The notes under the pieces were generated by a model. The model saw only the letters and a list, made by a program, of their open reading frames with translations. It had not been told where the DNA came from and did no database searches. A program made the position numbers and the translations under genes. A DNA stretch of 64,000 nt, from positions 1,364,001-1,428,000 of the forward strand of contig NZ_CP151635.1 in the NCBI RefSeq assembly GCF_038397735.1, given 5' to 3'. The stretch comes from Microbacterium sp. LWH13-1.2 (GTDB lineage Bacteria; Actinomycetota; Actinomycetes; Actinomycetales; Microbacteriaceae). Every line of letters begins with the position of its first letter. The first letter of the stretch is position 1. Below are positions 8,369 through 18,822 of this stretch, piece after piece.

Positions 8369-10492
8369 TCAGAGCTCTGGGTCGAGGATATCGAGCCGAA
8401 CCGAGAGCGCGCTCCGAGTCGACTTGCCCTTGCCCCGACGGGCGCTCACGGCTTCGGCGACGACCGAGGCGCGAAGCGTCGTCGCGACCTTCGCACCTGC
8501 GCCGTATTCGAAGCGCACGAGCGCGCGGACCCGGGGCGGATGGTCGTCGGACTCGATCGGCACGGGGCCGAGAACCGCATCTCCCGGGAGCTTGAGTTCC
8601 TGCAGCGATGCCAGTGCGCGGGCGACGGCTGCCGTAGTGCCTTCGACGAGCGCCACGCGAGTGGCCGGCGGCATATGCAGGGGTGCGCGTTCGGCGAGCT
8701 CGGACCGCGCATAACCGGACTGGTTCCAGGTGGCGAGTGCCCGAGCGATCGAGCCGTCGACTCCGACGAGGTGGATCGGGGCACCGGGAGCCGCGAGAGC
8801 TGCGGCATTGGACCACCAGCGCAGGCACGCCTCTCCGATGCGGAGATCGGGTGCCTGCAGCATCCGCGGACCGTCGAGCAGGACGACCGCCCGGTAGCCG
8901 CCGTCGGCCAGCGGTTCCGCTCCACGCGTCGCGACCACGAGCGACGGCTTGTCTGCGACATGCTCCACGGGGTGCGCGCTGTCGGCCACGATCACGCGAA
9001 TGCCGGGGAACGCCTTGCCCAGCTCGTCGGCCGTGCGCTCACTGCCCGACGAGGCGAGACGGAGCTTCGTCGACGAGCACGCAGGGCAGGCCCACGCCCG
9101 TGCACCGCGCCCGCACCAGGCGCAGACGGGGACCGCACCGCGATGCTTCGCGCCGAGAGGACCGCCGCAGTGGGCGCAGCGGGCAGGAGCCCGGCACTCG
9201 GCGCAGACCAGCGACGGCGCGAACCCGGGTCGGGAGACCTGCACCAGCACTGGCCCCTCTGCCGCGGCGTTGCGTGCCGAGAGGAACGCGGACGACGGCA
9301 TCCGCTGCGCTGTGGGGGCGTCCATCTCCTGAGGTGTGCTCAGCACCACTCTCGGGAGGACCCGCCGCGCCGCCCTGACATCCTGCAGCCAGCCGTGGGC
9401 GACCAGACGTTCGACGTCTGTGGTGCGCGTGTGCCCGACGAACAGGAGCGCTGACTCCTCCTGTTCCTGACGGAGAAGCGCCGTGTCCCTGGCGTTGATG
9501 TAGGGCGCGAGCGGCTCTCCGAGCAGCGGATCCCCGTCGTCCCATACGGCGACGAGCCCGGCGCGCACGGGGGCGTACACGGCGGAGCGGTTGCCGACGA
9601 CGATGCTCGGCGCGTCTTCGAGCGAGCGGAGGAAAGAGCGATAGCGATCGGGGTTGGTCTGCCGCGAGTCGTAGCGGGCGACGGCTTCGGCCGGGACGGT
9701 CGTGGCGAGAACGGCGAGGAGCTGATCGAGATCGCGGTGATCCGGAACGACCAGGATGCTCGATTTGCCGGCAGCGAGCATGCGTGCTGCAGATGACGCG
9801 AGCAGCGCCGCCCAGCCAGGCGCGCCGTCGTGGTGCACCGGGATCGCCTCGACGGCGGCGCGCCCGCCCGATTCAAGCACCTCCTCGAGCCCGTCGTATG
9901 ACGTGATGAGTCCGACCGCCCCCGTGAGCGCCTCGTCGGTGGGAACGAGCGGCGGCGAGTCCGCCTTCCAGGCCTTCTCGACGCGCACCTGTCTCTTCGG
10001 GATGACGAGTCGGAGCACGTCGGACGCCGAACCCGCCGCTCGGTCTGCGGCACGGCGCGCGAGACGGTAAAGGCGGTCGGGCAGCACCGGCACCTGCGAC
10101 ACGATGCCGTCGACTTCGGACAGCGGTCGATCGGCGTCGTCTTCGGTGTCGACCTCGATCACGTAGCCGTCTATCACCCGACCTGCCGTGCGGAGAGGCA
10201 CGCGCACCCGGACTCCCGGCGCGACGTCGCCGAGCTCGTCCGGCAGCGCGTAGTCGAAGAGTCTGTCGAGCTGCGGGAGCGGCGAATCCAGCAGCACCCG
10301 CGCGATGCGTCGGCTCTGCGTCGTCATCGGAGCGATGTCATCGGTGACCTGCCCGTCGGAAGACGCCGGATCCGGCCGACCGGCAGATGTCGGTTCCTGC
10401 CCGTCGGAACGCGGCGGCTCCGGCCGGTCGGAGAGCTCACGCCCACCGGAAGACAGAGGCTCCTCAGATGGCATCGGCCCGTCGGATGGCAT
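8369..10492 (-). CDS. priA: PriA-like primosomal protein with degenerate helicase motifs
   Basis: This 707-residue protein has the PriA layout: an N-terminal 3'-DNA-binding domain (about 56-160), a helicase-like core, and a cysteine-rich zinc-binding region (about 430-475, with CAEC, CAHC, CAWC and CPAC pairs). The Walker A site is lost: the segment reads AAGKSSILVVPDHRDL rather than GxTGSGKT. The DEAH box is replaced by VAVWDDGDP. Loss of ATPase motifs is a known trait of actinobacterial PriA, which may act as a scaffold. The first 55 residues are acidic and repetitive (two SDGQ repeats). The chosen ATG has an AGGTGG site; M56 at 10327 is the alternative start. Confidence 0.88.
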   Translation of the reverse strand: MPSDGPMPSEEPLSSGGRELSDRPEPPRSDGQEPTSAGRPDPASSDGQVTDDIAPMTTQSRRIARVLLDSPLPQLDRLFDYALPDELGDVAPGVRVRVPLRTAGRVIDGYVIEVDTEDDADRPLSEVDGIVSQVPVLPDRLYRLARRAADRAAGSASDVLRLVIPKRQVRVEKAWKADSPPLVPTDEALTGAVGLITSYDGLEEVLESGGRAAVEAIPVHHDGAPGWAALLASSAARMLAAGKSSILVVPDHRDLDQLLAVLATTVPAEAVARYDSRQTNPDRYRSFLRSLEDAPSIVVGNRSAVYAPVRAGLVAVWDDGDPLLGEPLAPYINARDTALLRQEQEESALLFVGHTRTTDVERLVAHGWLQDVRAARRVLPRVVLSTPQEMDAPTAQRMPSSAFLSARNAAAEGPVLVQVSRPGFAPSLVCAECRAPARCAHCGGPLGAKHRGAVPVCAWCGRGARAWACPACSSTKLRLASSGSERTADELGKAFPGIRVIVADSAHPVEHVADKPSLVVATRGAEPLADGGYRAVVLLDGPRMLQAPDLRIGEACLRWWSNAAALAAPGAPIHLVGVDGSIARALATWNQSGYARSELAERAPLHMPPATRVALVEGTTAAVARALASLQELKLPGDAVLGPVPIESDDHPPRVRALVRFEYGAGAKVATTLRASVVAEAVSARRGKGKSTRSALSVRLDILDPEL

Positions 10493-10503
10493 CAGGCCAC
10501 CTG

Positions 10504-11697
10504 TCAGAGGCCGGCGGCGCGTCGCAGCTCTTCAGCGCGGTCGGTGCGCTCCCACGTGAACTCCGGCAGCTCGCGCCCGAAGTGTCCGTAGGCGGCGGTC
10601 TGCGCGTAGATCGGGCGGAGCAGGTCGAGCTGCTCGATGATCGCCTGCGGGCGCAGATCGAAGACCTCGCTGATCGCACGCGTGATGACCTCGTCTGAGA
10701 CCTTGCCCGTGCCGAAGGTCTCGACGTAGAGGCCGACGGGGCGTGCCACGCCGATCGCATACGCGACCTGCACCTCGAGGCGGTCGGCGAGACCAGCGGC
10801 AACCGCGTTCTTCGCGACCCACCGGGTCGCGTAGGCACCCGATCGGTCGACCTTGGACGGGTCCTTGCCGCTGAACGCGCCACCACCGTGACGAGCTGCG
10901 CCGCCGTACGTGTCGATGATGATCTTGCGCCCGGTGAGACCGGCGTCGCCCTTGGGGCCACCGGTGACGAACGGGCCTGCGGGGTTGATGTAGTACGTGA
11001 TGTCGTCGAGATCGAGCCCCGTCGACTCGAGGACAGGGGCGATCACGTGCTGGCGCACCTGCGCCTTGAGCTCGTCCTGCGAGATGTCGGGGTGGTGCTG
11101 CGTCGAGAGGACGACGGCGTCGACGGTCTTCGGCGTGAAGCCGTCGTACCCGAGCGTGACCTGCGTCTTGCCGTCGGGCCGCAGGAACGGCAGAGCGCCG
11201 GAGCGGCGGACCTCGGTCAGCCGCTCCGCGATGCGGTGCGCCGTCCACGCGGCCATCGGCATCAGCTGCGGCGTCTCGTTCGTGGCGAACCCGAACATGA
11301 TGCCCTGATCGCCCGCTCCGAGCCCGTCGAGGGGATCGATCGATCCGCCGTCCCGGTGCTCCTGGGCACTGTCGACGCCGTGCGCGATGTCCGTCGACTG
11401 CTCGCCGACCGAGATGCTGACGCCGCAGGAGTCGCCGTCGAAGCCCGTCTCGCTCGAGGTGTACCCGATGCGGTTCACGACCTGGCGGACGATGGTCGGG
11501 ATGTCGACGTAGGCCTCGGTGCGGATCTCGCCGGCGACGTGCACGAGACCCGTGGTGACGAGGGTCTCGACCGCGACGCGGGAATCCCGGTCCTTCGCGA
11601 TGAGCCCGTCGAGGATGCTGTCCGAGATCTGGTCGCAGATCTTGTCCGGGTGCCCCTCGGTGACGGACTCGGACGTGAACAGACGCAGGGCGCTCAT
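10504..11697 (-). CDS. metK: S-adenosylmethionine synthetase
   Basis: MetK makes SAM from methionine and ATP. The 397-residue product carries the family signatures [13 protein letters not shown] (residues 7-19), [12 protein letters not shown], and [16 protein letters not shown]. The start at 11697 gives [11 protein letters not shown]; the longer open frame upstream is not conserved-looking. priA begins 12 bases after its stop. In other actinobacteria coaBC separates rpoZ from metK. Here only 93 bases with a strong hairpin separate them. No SAM riboswitch is recognisable. Confidence 0.97.
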   Translation of the reverse strand: MSALRLFTSESVTEGHPDKICDQISDSILDGLIAKDRDSRVAVETLVTTGLVHVAGEIRTEAYVDIPTIVRQVVNRIGYTSSETGFDGDSCGVSISVGEQSTDIAHGVDSAQEHRDGGSIDPLDGLGAGDQGIMFGFATNETPQLMPMAAWTAHRIAERLTEVRRSGALPFLRPDGKTQVTLGYDGFTPKTVDAVVLSTQHHPDISQDELKAQVRQHVIAPVLESTGLDLDDITYYINPAGPFVTGGPKGDAGLTGRKIIIDTYGGAARHGGGAFSGKDPSKVDRSGAYATRWVAKNAVAAGLADRLEVQVAYAIGVARPVGLYVETFGTGKVSDEVITRAISEVFDLRPQAIIEQLDLLRPIYAQTAAYGHFGRELPEFTWERTDRAEELRRAAGL

Positions 11698-11748
11698 CAG
11701 GGCTCCAGAACGGGGTCGGACGGAAAGAAGGGGGTGGCTCCCATGATG

Positions 11749-11782
11749 GACCGCACCGCCGACATCAGCCGGCGGTGCGGTC
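11749..11782 (-). terminator. 13-bp perfect inverted repeat after rpoZ
   Basis: GACCGCACCGCCG (11749-11761) pairs exactly with CGGCGGTGCGGTC (11770-11782) around an 8-base loop. It begins 9 bases beyond the rpoZ stop on the minus strand. The following sequence has only a modest T stretch (CCTTCTTTCC). It is probably a terminator or processing hairpin at the end of the pyr-gmk-rpoZ transcript that separates it from metK. Confidence 0.7.
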
Positions 11783-11790
11783 ATCGGACG

Positions 11791-12048
11791 TCACTCGGCG
11801 TGACGGAGACGGAGCTTGTCCTCGTTGATCTCGTGCAGAGCGATGGTCAGCGGCTTGTCCTCGACAGAGGAGTCGACCAGCGGACCGACGTTGTCGAAGA
11901 GGTTTCCCTCGTGCAGGTCGGAGTAGTAGTCGTTGATCTGGCGCGCGCGCTTGGCGGCGTAGATCACGAGCTCGTACTTCGAGTCGACACGGTCGAGCAG
12001 GTTGTCGATGGGGGGATCGATGATTCCGTTGGTGTGGTGTCCGGCCAT
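11791..12048 (-). CDS. rpoZ: RNA polymerase omega subunit
   Basis: Omega is the small subunit that helps assemble beta-prime in RNA polymerase. The 85-residue product has the actinobacterial omega pattern: [17 protein letters not shown] near the start, then [13 protein letters not shown], and [14 protein letters not shown] at the C-terminus. The ATG at 12048 has a GGAGGTCCC site. It follows gmk, as in Mycobacterium and Streptomyces. Confidence 0.96.
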   Translation of the reverse strand: MAGHHTNGIIDPPIDNLLDRVDSKYELVIYAAKRARQINDYYSDLHEGNLFDNVGPLVDSSVEDKPLTIALHEINEDKLRLRHAE

Positions 12049-12113
12049 GGTGGGACCTCCTGATCAGGCGACGGGATCGTCGCGAAGACGGTGCAGCGGG
12101 CGCGCGAAGACGC

Positions 12114-13022
12114 TCAGCGCGCAGAGCTCGAAGACAATTCTACGACCTCCGCGGCAGCGGTGGCGACGTCCTCGTTCACGATCAGGTGGTCGAACTCGTT
12201 CTGCGCGGCCAGTTCGACCTTCGCGGTGCGAAGGCGACGAGCCCGTTCCTCGGCGCCTTCGGTGCCTCGTCCGACCAGTCGCTGGACGAGTTCGTCCCAC
12301 GTCGGCGGCAGGAGGAAGATCAGGGTCGCGGCGGGCTCGGCCTTGCGCACCTGACGCGCGCCCTGCAGATCGATCTCGAGCAGAACCGTCTTGCCCTCGG
12401 CCAGCGCGGCATCGATCGGTGCCCGGGGCGTGCCGTATCGCGAGCGGTTGTGCACGACGGCGTATTCGAGCAGCTCGTCCTCGGCGATCAACCGGTCGAA
12501 CTCGGCGTCGTCGACGAAGTAGTAGTGCACTCCGTCGACCTCGCCGGGGCGAGCGGGTCGGGTGGTCGCCGAGACCGACAGGTGGATCTCGGGATTGTTC
12601 TCGCGGATGTGGGCGGCGACCGTTCCCTTGCCCACCGCGGTGGGACCCGCCAGGACGAGCAGACGGCTGCGGGCTCCGCGCGGCTCGAGCACGGGGAAGC
12701 GCGAGTCGAGCCACTGCGAAAGGGCGACGCGCTGACGGACGCCCAGGCCCCCCAGGCGCTTGACCGGCGAGATGTGCAGCTCGTCGAGGATACGGTCGCG
12801 CTTTCCCGCGCCGATCGCCGGGAGGGCGAGCAGGAAGTCGGTGATCCGCATCGAGCCCTCGACCGAGTCCGGGTCGGCCGTCGCGCGGTCGAGGACGGTC
12901 TGCGGGGTCACGACGCGCATGGTCAGATCGCGCTTGAGCGAGGCACGTGCACGTCGTCGCTCGACGGCCTTGCGGGCGGCGGCGGCACGATCGACCTCGG
13001 GAACCGGACGAGACTCAGCCAC
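12114..13022 (-). CDS. gmk: mIHF DNA-binding domain fused to guanylate kinase
   Basis: Guanylate kinase phosphorylates GMP to GDP. The 302-residue product has two parts. Residues 1-107 match actinobacterial integration host factor (mIHF/sIHF): a basic helix RKAVERRRARASLKRDL, then ITDFLLALPAIGAGKRD and KRLGGLGVRQRVAL. Residues 118-302 are a complete kinase with P-loop GPTAVGKGT (126-134) and SATTRPARPGEVDGVHYYF. No stop separates the halves, whereas mihF and gmk are separate genes in Mycobacterium and Streptomyces. The GTG start at 13022 has a strong GGGAGG site 7 bases upstream and overlaps the pyrF stop by 8 bases. Confidence 0.93.
   Translation of the reverse strand: MAESRPVPEVDRAAAARKAVERRRARASLKRDLTMRVVTPQTVLDRATADPDSVEGSMRITDFLLALPAIGAGKRDRILDELHISPVKRLGGLGVRQRVALSQWLDSRFPVLEPRGARSRLLVLAGPTAVGKGTVAAHIRENNPEIHLSVSATTRPARPGEVDGVHYYFVDDAEFDRLIAEDELLEYAVVHNRSRYGTPRAPIDAALAEGKTVLLEIDLQGARQVRKAEPAATLIFLLPPTWDELVQRLVGRGTEGAEERARRLRTAKVELAAQNEFDHLIVNEDVATAAAEVVELSSSSAR
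12137..12142 (-). promoter_or_regulatory. possible -10 element for rpoZ
   Basis: On the minus strand this reads TAGAAT, an actinobacterial-type -10, inside the 3' end of gmk and about 90 bases before the rpoZ start. No convincing -35 lies 16-18 bases upstream. It may give rpoZ expression independent of the pyr operon. Confidence 0.35.
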
Positions 13023-13860
13023 GGCCGGCCTCCCTGTACTCTGCGACGCGAGCGTCGATGGCGGCGGCGAGGCCGGCGGGCCCTGCCGAGAGGATGCTGC
13101 GGCTCTCACTGGCGATGACCGCTCCGCTCATCGCGCCGAATCGTCGGTGGAGGTCTGCGGGGGTCGCACCCTGCGTCCCGAACCCGGGCGCGAGGATGGG
13201 CGCCGTCGGCGCGAAAGCGGCGATGCCGGCGTCGGCCCAGTCGACCGTGGCGCCGATGACGAAGCCGAAGCTCCCCCACTCCCCCGTGTTCGACTGCTCC
13301 GCGTTGCGGGACGAGACCACGGCGATGATGTCGGCCGACACCGCGCGCCCCGTCTCCGAGACCGCGCGCTGCAGGCCCTCTGCTTCGGGGTTGCTGGTCG
13401 CCGCGAGGACGAACAGCCCTTTGTCGTGCTGTTGCGCGAGGGCGAAGGCGCCGTCCAGCGCCCCCACACCGAGGAACGGGTTGACCGTGAGCGCATCGGC
13501 CTCGAGTGGAGACCCTGGCGTGAGCCAGGCTTCGGCGTACGCATCCATCGTGGATCCGATGTCGCCGCGCTTCGCGTCGGCGATCACGATCAGACCGGCG
13601 GCCCGTGCCGCGGACAGGACGTCTTCGAGCGCGGCGATCCCCGCGGAACCGAAGCGTTCGAAGAACGACACCTGCGGCTTCACGACGCCGACCCGGCCTG
13701 CGGCGGCCTCGACCGTCCGCAGCCCGAAGTCACGGACCCCGCGAGCGTCATCCGTGAGTCCCCAGGACTGCAGGAGCGACGCATGCGGGTCGATGCCCAC
13801 GCAGAGCGGGCCGTGCGCCGATACGGCGGCACGGACCCGCTCACCGAAGCGTGCGCTCAC
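13015..13860 (-). CDS. pyrF: orotidine-5'-phosphate decarboxylase (type 2)
   Basis: PyrF decarboxylates OMP to UMP, the last step of de novo pyrimidine synthesis. It is 281 residues, the type 2 length seen in actinobacteria and myxobacteria. The catalytic lysine is K97 in [22 protein letters not shown] lies near the N-terminus and [10 protein letters not shown] near the phosphate site. The ATG overlaps the carB stop by four bases. pyrD is not in this operon. Confidence 0.96.
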   Translation of the reverse strand: MSARFGERVRAAVSAHGPLCVGIDPHASLLQSWGLTDDARGVRDFGLRTVEAAAGRVGVVKPQVSFFERFGSAGIAALEDVLSAARAAGLIVIADAKRGDIGSTMDAYAEAWLTPGSPLEADALTVNPFLGVGALDGAFALAQQHDKGLFVLAATSNPEAEGLQRAVSETGRAVSADIIAVVSSRNAEQSNTGEWGSFGFVIGATVDWADAGIAAFAPTAPILAPGFGTQGATPADLHRRFGAMSGAVIASESRSILSAGPAGLAAAIDARVAEYREAGRG

Positions 13861-16800
13861 AAAGCGGCCTTCCGGTCGAGGGCGTACTCCTGCAGACTCT
13901 TGACCTGGAAGCCCTCGTGGGCCGCATCCATGCCGCTCACCGCAGCGCCGAGGACGGCCATCGTGGTGAACAGCGCCTTGTCGGCCGCGACCGCTGCTGC
14001 GCGGATCTCGTACCCGTCGGCACGGGCCGCTCCACCCGATGGGGTGTTCACGACGATGTCGATCGCACCCTCGTTGATCAGGTCGACGATGTTCGTGGCA
14101 CCCGACTCCTGGGTCTCGCTGTACTTCTCGACGACGGTCACGGCGATGCCGTTGCGCGACAGGATCTCGGCCGTGCCCTCGGTGGCCACGATGGTGAAAC
14201 CGAGCTGCTGCAGGCGGTGCGCCGGAAGGATGACCGCGCGCTTGTCGGAGTCGGCGACCGAGATGAACACCGTGCCGGAAGTCGGCATCCCGCCGTACGC
14301 GGCAGCCTGGCTCTTCGCGAACGCCGTCGGGAAGTCGCGGTCGATGCCCATGACCTCACCGGTCGAGCGCATCTCCGGTCCGAGGATCGAGTCGACCGTC
14401 TTGCCGTCTGCGGTGCGGAACCGCTTGAAGGGCAGCACGGCCTCCTTGACCGACACGGGGGCGTCGAGGGGCACGCGAGAACCGTCCTGCTCGGGCAGCA
14501 TGCCCTCGGCGCGCAGCTCCGCGATCGTCGATCCCACCATCACGCGGCTCGCTGCCTTGGCCATCGGGATGCCCAGCGCCTTGGAGACGAAGGGCACCGT
14601 GCGGCTCGCGCGCGGGTTCGCCTCGATCACGTAGAGCACGCCGGCGCTGATCGCGAACTGCACGTTCAGCAGGCCGCGGACGCCCACGCCCTTCGCGATC
14701 GCCAGCGTCGCCTCGCGGACGCGATCGATATCGGTGCGCCCGAGCGAGACGGGAGGAAGGGTGCAGCTCGAGTCGCCGGAGTGGATGCCGGCCTCTTCGA
14801 GGTGCTCCATCACGCCACCGATGAACAGCTCGGTGCCGTCGTAGAGGGCGTCGACATCGAGCTCGATCGCGTCATCGAGGAACCGGTCGACGAGCAGGGG
14901 CTTGCCCTCCTCGATGATGACCTCGCCCGCCGTGCGCACGAAGTACTCGCGCAGCGACTCCGAGCTGTAGACGATCTCCATCCCGCGTCCGCCGAGCACG
15001 AAGCTCGGACGCACGAGCACCGGGTATCCGATCTCCTCGGCGACGGCCACCGCGCCATCCGCGTCCACAGCGGTGCCGTGGCGGGGGGCGATGAGGCCTG
15101 CGGCGTCGAGGAGCTGCGAGAACAGCTCGCGCTCTTCCGCGATGTCGATCGCCTCAGGACTGGTGCCCAGCACCTGGTAGCCGGCCGCCTCGATGCCCTT
15201 CGCGAGCCCCAGCGGAGTCTGTCCGCCGAGCTGGCAGACGACGCCGAGGATGGTGCCGCTGGCGGCTTCCGCATCGAGGACCTCCAGCACGTCTTCGAGC
15301 GTGAGCGGCTCGAAGTAGAGCCGGTCCGACGTGTCGTAGTCGGTGGACACCGTCTCGGGGTTGCAGTTGACCATGATGGTCTCGAAGCCGGCATCCGAGA
15401 GTGCGAACGACGCGTGGACGCACGAGTAGTCGAACTCGACCCCCTGGCCGATGCGGTTCGGACCCGATCCGATGATGACGACCTTGGTGCGATCCGAGGG
15501 CGTGACCTCCGTCTCGAAGTCGTAGCTCGAGTAGTGGTAGGGCGTGAGAGCCGGGAACTCGCCGGCGCAGGTGTCGACGGTCTTGAACACCGGGCGGATG
15601 CCGAGCCCGTGGCGCACGCCGCGGATCTCCGCCTCCTTCTCGCCACGCAGCTCGGCGATCTGCGCGTCGGAGAAGCCGTGCTCCTTCGCGTATCGGAGCG
15701 TCGCTGCATCGAGTTCCGGCGCTGCGGCCACGATCTCGGCGACCTCGTTGATCAGCACGATCTGGTCGATGAACCACGGGTCGATCGCCGTGGCGTCGAA
15801 GGCCTGCTCGACGGTCGCGCCCTTGCGGAGCGCCTGCTGCAGCGTGACGATTCGTCCGTCGGTCGGCACCTTCGAGGTCTCGAGCAGCTCTTCGACCGAG
15901 CGCTCCTCGGTGCCCCAGTGGAAGCTGGAGCCGCGCTTCTCGAGCGAGCGGAGCGCCTTCTGCAGGGCGGTCGCGTAGTTGCGTCCGATCGCCATGGCCT
16001 CGCCGACGGACTTCATGGTCGTGGTGAGCGTGGCGTCAGCGGCCGGGAACTTCTCGAACGCGAACCGCGGCACCTTGACGACGACGTAGTCGAGCGTGGG
16101 CTCGAAGCTCGCAGGCGTCACACCCGTGATGTCGTTCGGGATCTCGTCGAGGCGGTAACCGAGCGCGAGCTTGGCGGCGAGCTTGGCGATCGGGAACCCG
16201 GTCGCCTTCGAGGCAAGGGCGCTCGAACGCGAGACGCGCGGGTTCATCTCGATCACGATGATGCGGCCGTTGCTGGGGTCGACGGCGAACTGGATGTTGC
16301 ATCCGCCGGTGTCGACGCCGACGGCGCGGATGATGTCGATGCCGATGTCACGGAGCTTCTGGTACTCGCGGTCGGTCAGCGTCAGTGCCGGGGCGACCGT
16401 GATCGAGTCGCCCGTGTGCACGCCGACCGGGTCGACGTTCTCGATCGAGCAGACGACCACCGTGTTGTCGGCGGTGTCCCGCATGAGCTCGAGCTCGTAT
16501 TCCTTCCAGCCGAGGATGGACTCCTCCAGGAGCACCTCGGTGGTCGGCGAGTCCCGGAGCCCGGCGCCACCGATGCGGCGGAGGTCCTCCTCGTCGTAGG
16601 CGAAGCCGGAGCCGAGGCCGCCCATGGTGAACGACGGACGGACGACGAGCGGGTAGCCGAGCTCGGCGGCGCCCTCGAGCAGATCGTCCATGGTGTGCGC
16701 GATGATGCTGCGCGCCACGTCTGCGCCGGCATCCAGCACCAGCTGCTTGAAGATCTGACGGTCTTCGCCCTTGTTGATCGCCTCGAAGCTCGCACCGATC

Positions 16801-17144
16801 AGCTCGACGTCGTACTTCTCGAGGATGCCGTGGTTGTGCAGCTCGATCGCGGCGTTCAGCGCCGTCTGACCGCCGAGGGTCGGCAGGATCGCGTCGGGGC
16901 GTTCCTTGGCGATGATGGTCTCGATGACCTGCCAGGTGATCGGCTCGATGTACGTCGCATCGGCGAAGTCGGGGTCGGTCATGATCGTCGCCGGGTTCGA
17001 GTTGACCAGGATGACCCGCACGCCCTCCTCGCGGAGGACGCGGCACGCCTGGGTGCCGGAGTAGTCGAACTCACAGGCCTGACCGATGACGATCGGGCCG
17101 GAGCCGATGACGAGAACGGAGTTGATGTCGTCGCGCTTGGGCAT
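13857..17144 (-). CDS. carB: carbamoyl-phosphate synthase large subunit
   Basis: CarB makes carbamoyl phosphate from bicarbonate, ATP and ammonia passed from CarA, supplying pyrimidine and arginine synthesis. At 1095 residues it has the full arrangement: two homologous ATP-grasp halves (about 1-400 and 555-935), an oligomerisation segment between them, and a C-terminal MGS-like allosteric domain (about 940-1095) where UMP and related effectors bind. Signatures include [33 protein letters not shown] and [14 protein letters not shown]. The start shares a base with the carA stop (TAATG). Confidence 0.98.
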   Translation of the reverse strand: MPKRDDINSVLVIGSGPIVIGQACEFDYSGTQACRVLREEGVRVILVNSNPATIMTDPDFADATYIEPITWQVIETIIAKERPDAILPTLGGQTALNAAIELHNHGILEKYDVELIGASFEAINKGEDRQIFKQLVLDAGADVARSIIAHTMDDLLEGAAELGYPLVVRPSFTMGGLGSGFAYDEEDLRRIGGAGLRDSPTTEVLLEESILGWKEYELELMRDTADNTVVVCSIENVDPVGVHTGDSITVAPALTLTDREYQKLRDIGIDIIRAVGVDTGGCNIQFAVDPSNGRIIVIEMNPRVSRSSALASKATGFPIAKLAAKLALGYRLDEIPNDITGVTPASFEPTLDYVVVKVPRFAFEKFPAADATLTTTMKSVGEAMAIGRNYATALQKALRSLEKRGSSFHWGTEERSVEELLETSKVPTDGRIVTLQQALRKGATVEQAFDATAIDPWFIDQIVLINEVAEIVAAAPELDAATLRYAKEHGFSDAQIAELRGEKEAEIRGVRHGLGIRPVFKTVDTCAGEFPALTPYHYSSYDFETEVTPSDRTKVVIIGSGPNRIGQGVEFDYSCVHASFALSDAGFETIMVNCNPETVSTDYDTSDRLYFEPLTLEDVLEVLDAEAASGTILGVVCQLGGQTPLGLAKGIEAAGYQVLGTSPEAIDIAEERELFSQLLDAAGLIAPRHGTAVDADGAVAVAEEIGYPVLVRPSFVLGGRGMEIVYSSESLREYFVRTAGEVIIEEGKPLLVDRFLDDAIELDVDALYDGTELFIGGVMEHLEEAGIHSGDSSCTLPPVSLGRTDIDRVREATLAIAKGVGVRGLLNVQFAISAGVLYVIEANPRASRTVPFVSKALGIPMAKAASRVMVGSTIAELRAEGMLPEQDGSRVPLDAPVSVKEAVLPFKRFRTADGKTVDSILGPEMRSTGEVMGIDRDFPTAFAKSQAAAYGGMPTSGTVFISVADSDKRAVILPAHRLQQLGFTIVATEGTAEILSRNGIAVTVVEKYSETQESGATNIVDLINEGAIDIVVNTPSGGAARADGYEIRAAAVAADKALFTTMAVLGAAVSGMDAAHEGFQVKSLQEYALDRKAAL

Positions 17145-18289
17145 TACTTGGCGTCCTTCTTGCTGGCGATGACCATGTCGCGGAACCGGTCGAAGAGGTA
17201 GTTGGCGTCGTGGGGGCCTGCGGCCGCCTCGGGGTGGTACTGCACCGAGAACGCGGGGATGTCGAGGGCGCGGAGGCCCTCCACCACGTTGTCGTTCAGA
17301 CCGACGTGGCTGACCTCGACCTTGCCGTAGCCGTTCGGGCTGTCGAAGGAGCCCTCGAGCGGTGCGTCGACCGCGAAGCCGTGGTTGTGCGCGGTGATCT
17401 CGACCCGACCGGTCGATTTGTCGAGCACGGGCTGGTTGATGCCGCGGTGACCGAACGGCAGCTTGTAGGTGCCGAGGCCCAGCGCGCGACCGAGCAGCTG
17501 GTTGCCGAAGCAGATGCCGAAGAACGGGAGGCCGTCGTCGAGGACTGCGCGCAGCAGTTCGACGTGGTCGCCGGATGCCGCGGGATCGCCGGGGCCGTTC
17601 GAGTAGAAGACCGCGACCGGATCGATCGATCGGATGTCATCGATCGTGACGTTCTGCGGCAGGACGTGCACCTCGAACCCGCGGGCTGCGAGGTTGTCGA
17701 TCGTGGCCTGCTTGACGCCGAGGTCGAGGACTGCGAGGTTGCCGACCCTCTCCCCCATCGCCGTCGTCACCGTCGCGACGTCGACGGAGACCTGAGCCGA
17801 GAGGTTCTGACCGGCCATCTCCGGGGCCTCGCGTACGAGGCGCAGCTGCTCCCCCTCGTCGAGCCGCGCGGCCTCACCCGAGAAGATGCCGCCGCGCATG
17901 GAGCCGGCCGACCGGATGTGGCGCGTGATCGAGCGGGTGTCGATGCCGCTGATGCCGACGATGCCGTCCTGCACCAGCACCTCGTCGAGCGAGGCGTTCG
18001 CGCGCCAGTTCGAGACGACGCGTGAGGGGTCCCGCACGATGTAGCCGGCCACCCAGATGCGACGCGACTCGGGGTCCTCGTCGTTCATGCCGGTGTTGCC
18101 GATGTGCGGCGCCGTCTGCAGCACGATCTGTCCGGCGTACGACGGGTCGGTGAGCGTCTCCTGGTAGCCGGACATGCCGGTGGCGAAGACGACCTCGCCG
18201 ATGGTGGTTCCCAGCGCGCCATAGGCGCGGCCGGTGTGACGGGTCCCGTCTTCGAGGACGAGGACGGCGGGTTCGGGGAGGGCTGTCAT
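17144..18289 (-). CDS. carA: carbamoyl-phosphate synthase small (glutaminase) subunit
   Basis: CarA hydrolyses glutamine and feeds ammonia to CarB. It is 381 residues. The N-terminal CPSase_sm domain (about 8-140) contains [17 protein letters not shown]. The class I amidotransferase domain has the nucleophile C260 in [12 protein letters not shown] and the H352/E354 pair in YHPEA. The family start at 18289 overlaps the stop of the upstream membrane-protein gene by four bases. Confidence 0.97.
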   Translation of the reverse strand: MTALPEPAVLVLEDGTRHTGRAYGALGTTIGEVVFATGMSGYQETLTDPSYAGQIVLQTAPHIGNTGMNDEDPESRRIWVAGYIVRDPSRVVSNWRANASLDEVLVQDGIVGISGIDTRSITRHIRSAGSMRGGIFSGEAARLDEGEQLRLVREAPEMAGQNLSAQVSVDVATVTTAMGERVGNLAVLDLGVKQATIDNLAARGFEVHVLPQNVTIDDIRSIDPVAVFYSNGPGDPAASGDHVELLRAVLDDGLPFFGICFGNQLLGRALGLGTYKLPFGHRGINQPVLDKSTGRVEITAHNHGFAVDAPLEGSFDSPNGYGKVEVSHVGLNDNVVEGLRALDIPAFSVQYHPEAAAGPHDANYLFDRFRDMVIASKKDAK

Positions 18290-18822
18290 GACGTTGCTCC
18301 TGTGTCGGGGGCGGCTTCGTCGTCCGAGGCGCCGGAGGCGGGGACGAGTCGCTGCAGTTCTGAGATGAAGTTCTGGGGGTCTCCGTCGGTGAGACGGAGG
18401 TAGGAGTCGACGATCGTGTCGTCGTCGGCGCTCCAGGCCACGCGGACGAGCCCGCCGGGCTCGACGACGCGATCGATCGTGACCGTCGCGCGGTCGACGC
18501 TCGCCAGGCGAGCCGAGGCCAGGAACACCGTCGGTGCTCCGTCGAGGCACAGCGCGAGTCCCCGGTCGGTGACCGCGACCTCGCCCCGGGCGCGGTACGC
18601 GAGCGGCGACAGCGTCAGGCGCTCGAGCGGCTGATCGTGCCTGGTCGTCGACACGTACAGCACCTCGTGCCGGTCGAGCACCTGCGCGTGCTCGGGAACA
18701 CCGAGGGGCGCCGTGAGTCCGGAATCGCGTCGGAGTCGTCGTCGCCAGGCGAACAGCATCGTGAGCAGCACGAGGACCGCCAGCGCGATCATCAGCGCGA
18801 TCGCGAGATCCCTGGGGATCAT
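18286..18822 (-). CDS. membrane-anchored PH-like domain protein in pyr operon
   Basis: This 178-residue protein has one N-terminal transmembrane helix (about residues 6-25) followed by a basic stop-transfer patch WRRRLRR. A soluble beta-rich domain (about 50-165) resembles the bacterial PH-like proteins found at this position in actinobacterial pyrimidine operons. It is locked into the operon by four-base overlaps with both pyrC and carA. No catalytic motif is seen and its function is unknown. The tail is acidic and Thr/Ser-rich. Confidence 0.75.
   Translation of the reverse strand: MIPRDLAIALMIALAVLVLLTMLFAWRRRLRRDSGLTAPLGVPEHAQVLDRHEVLYVSTTRHDQPLERLTLSPLAYRARGEVAVTDRGLALCLDGAPTVFLASARLASVDRATVTIDRVVEPGGLVRVAWSADDDTIVDSYLRLTDGDPQNFISELQRLVPASGASDDEAAPDTGATS

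Noticed and set aside
7393..8828. Extended starts for fmt and several other genes (trpC, hisF, metK, aroQ, carA)
   Set aside because: Upstream codons overlap neighbouring genes in shadow frames and do not match the families. The family start codons have ribosome-binding sites or stop-start overlaps.
11698..11790. SAM riboswitch before metK
   Set aside because: The gap holds only one simple hairpin, without the conserved SAM aptamer elements.
13851..17201. A 1116-codon open frame on the plus strand
   Set aside because: It lies entirely antisense to carB, is very rich in Arg, Asp, Val and His, and matches no family. It is a GC-skew shadow of a real gene.
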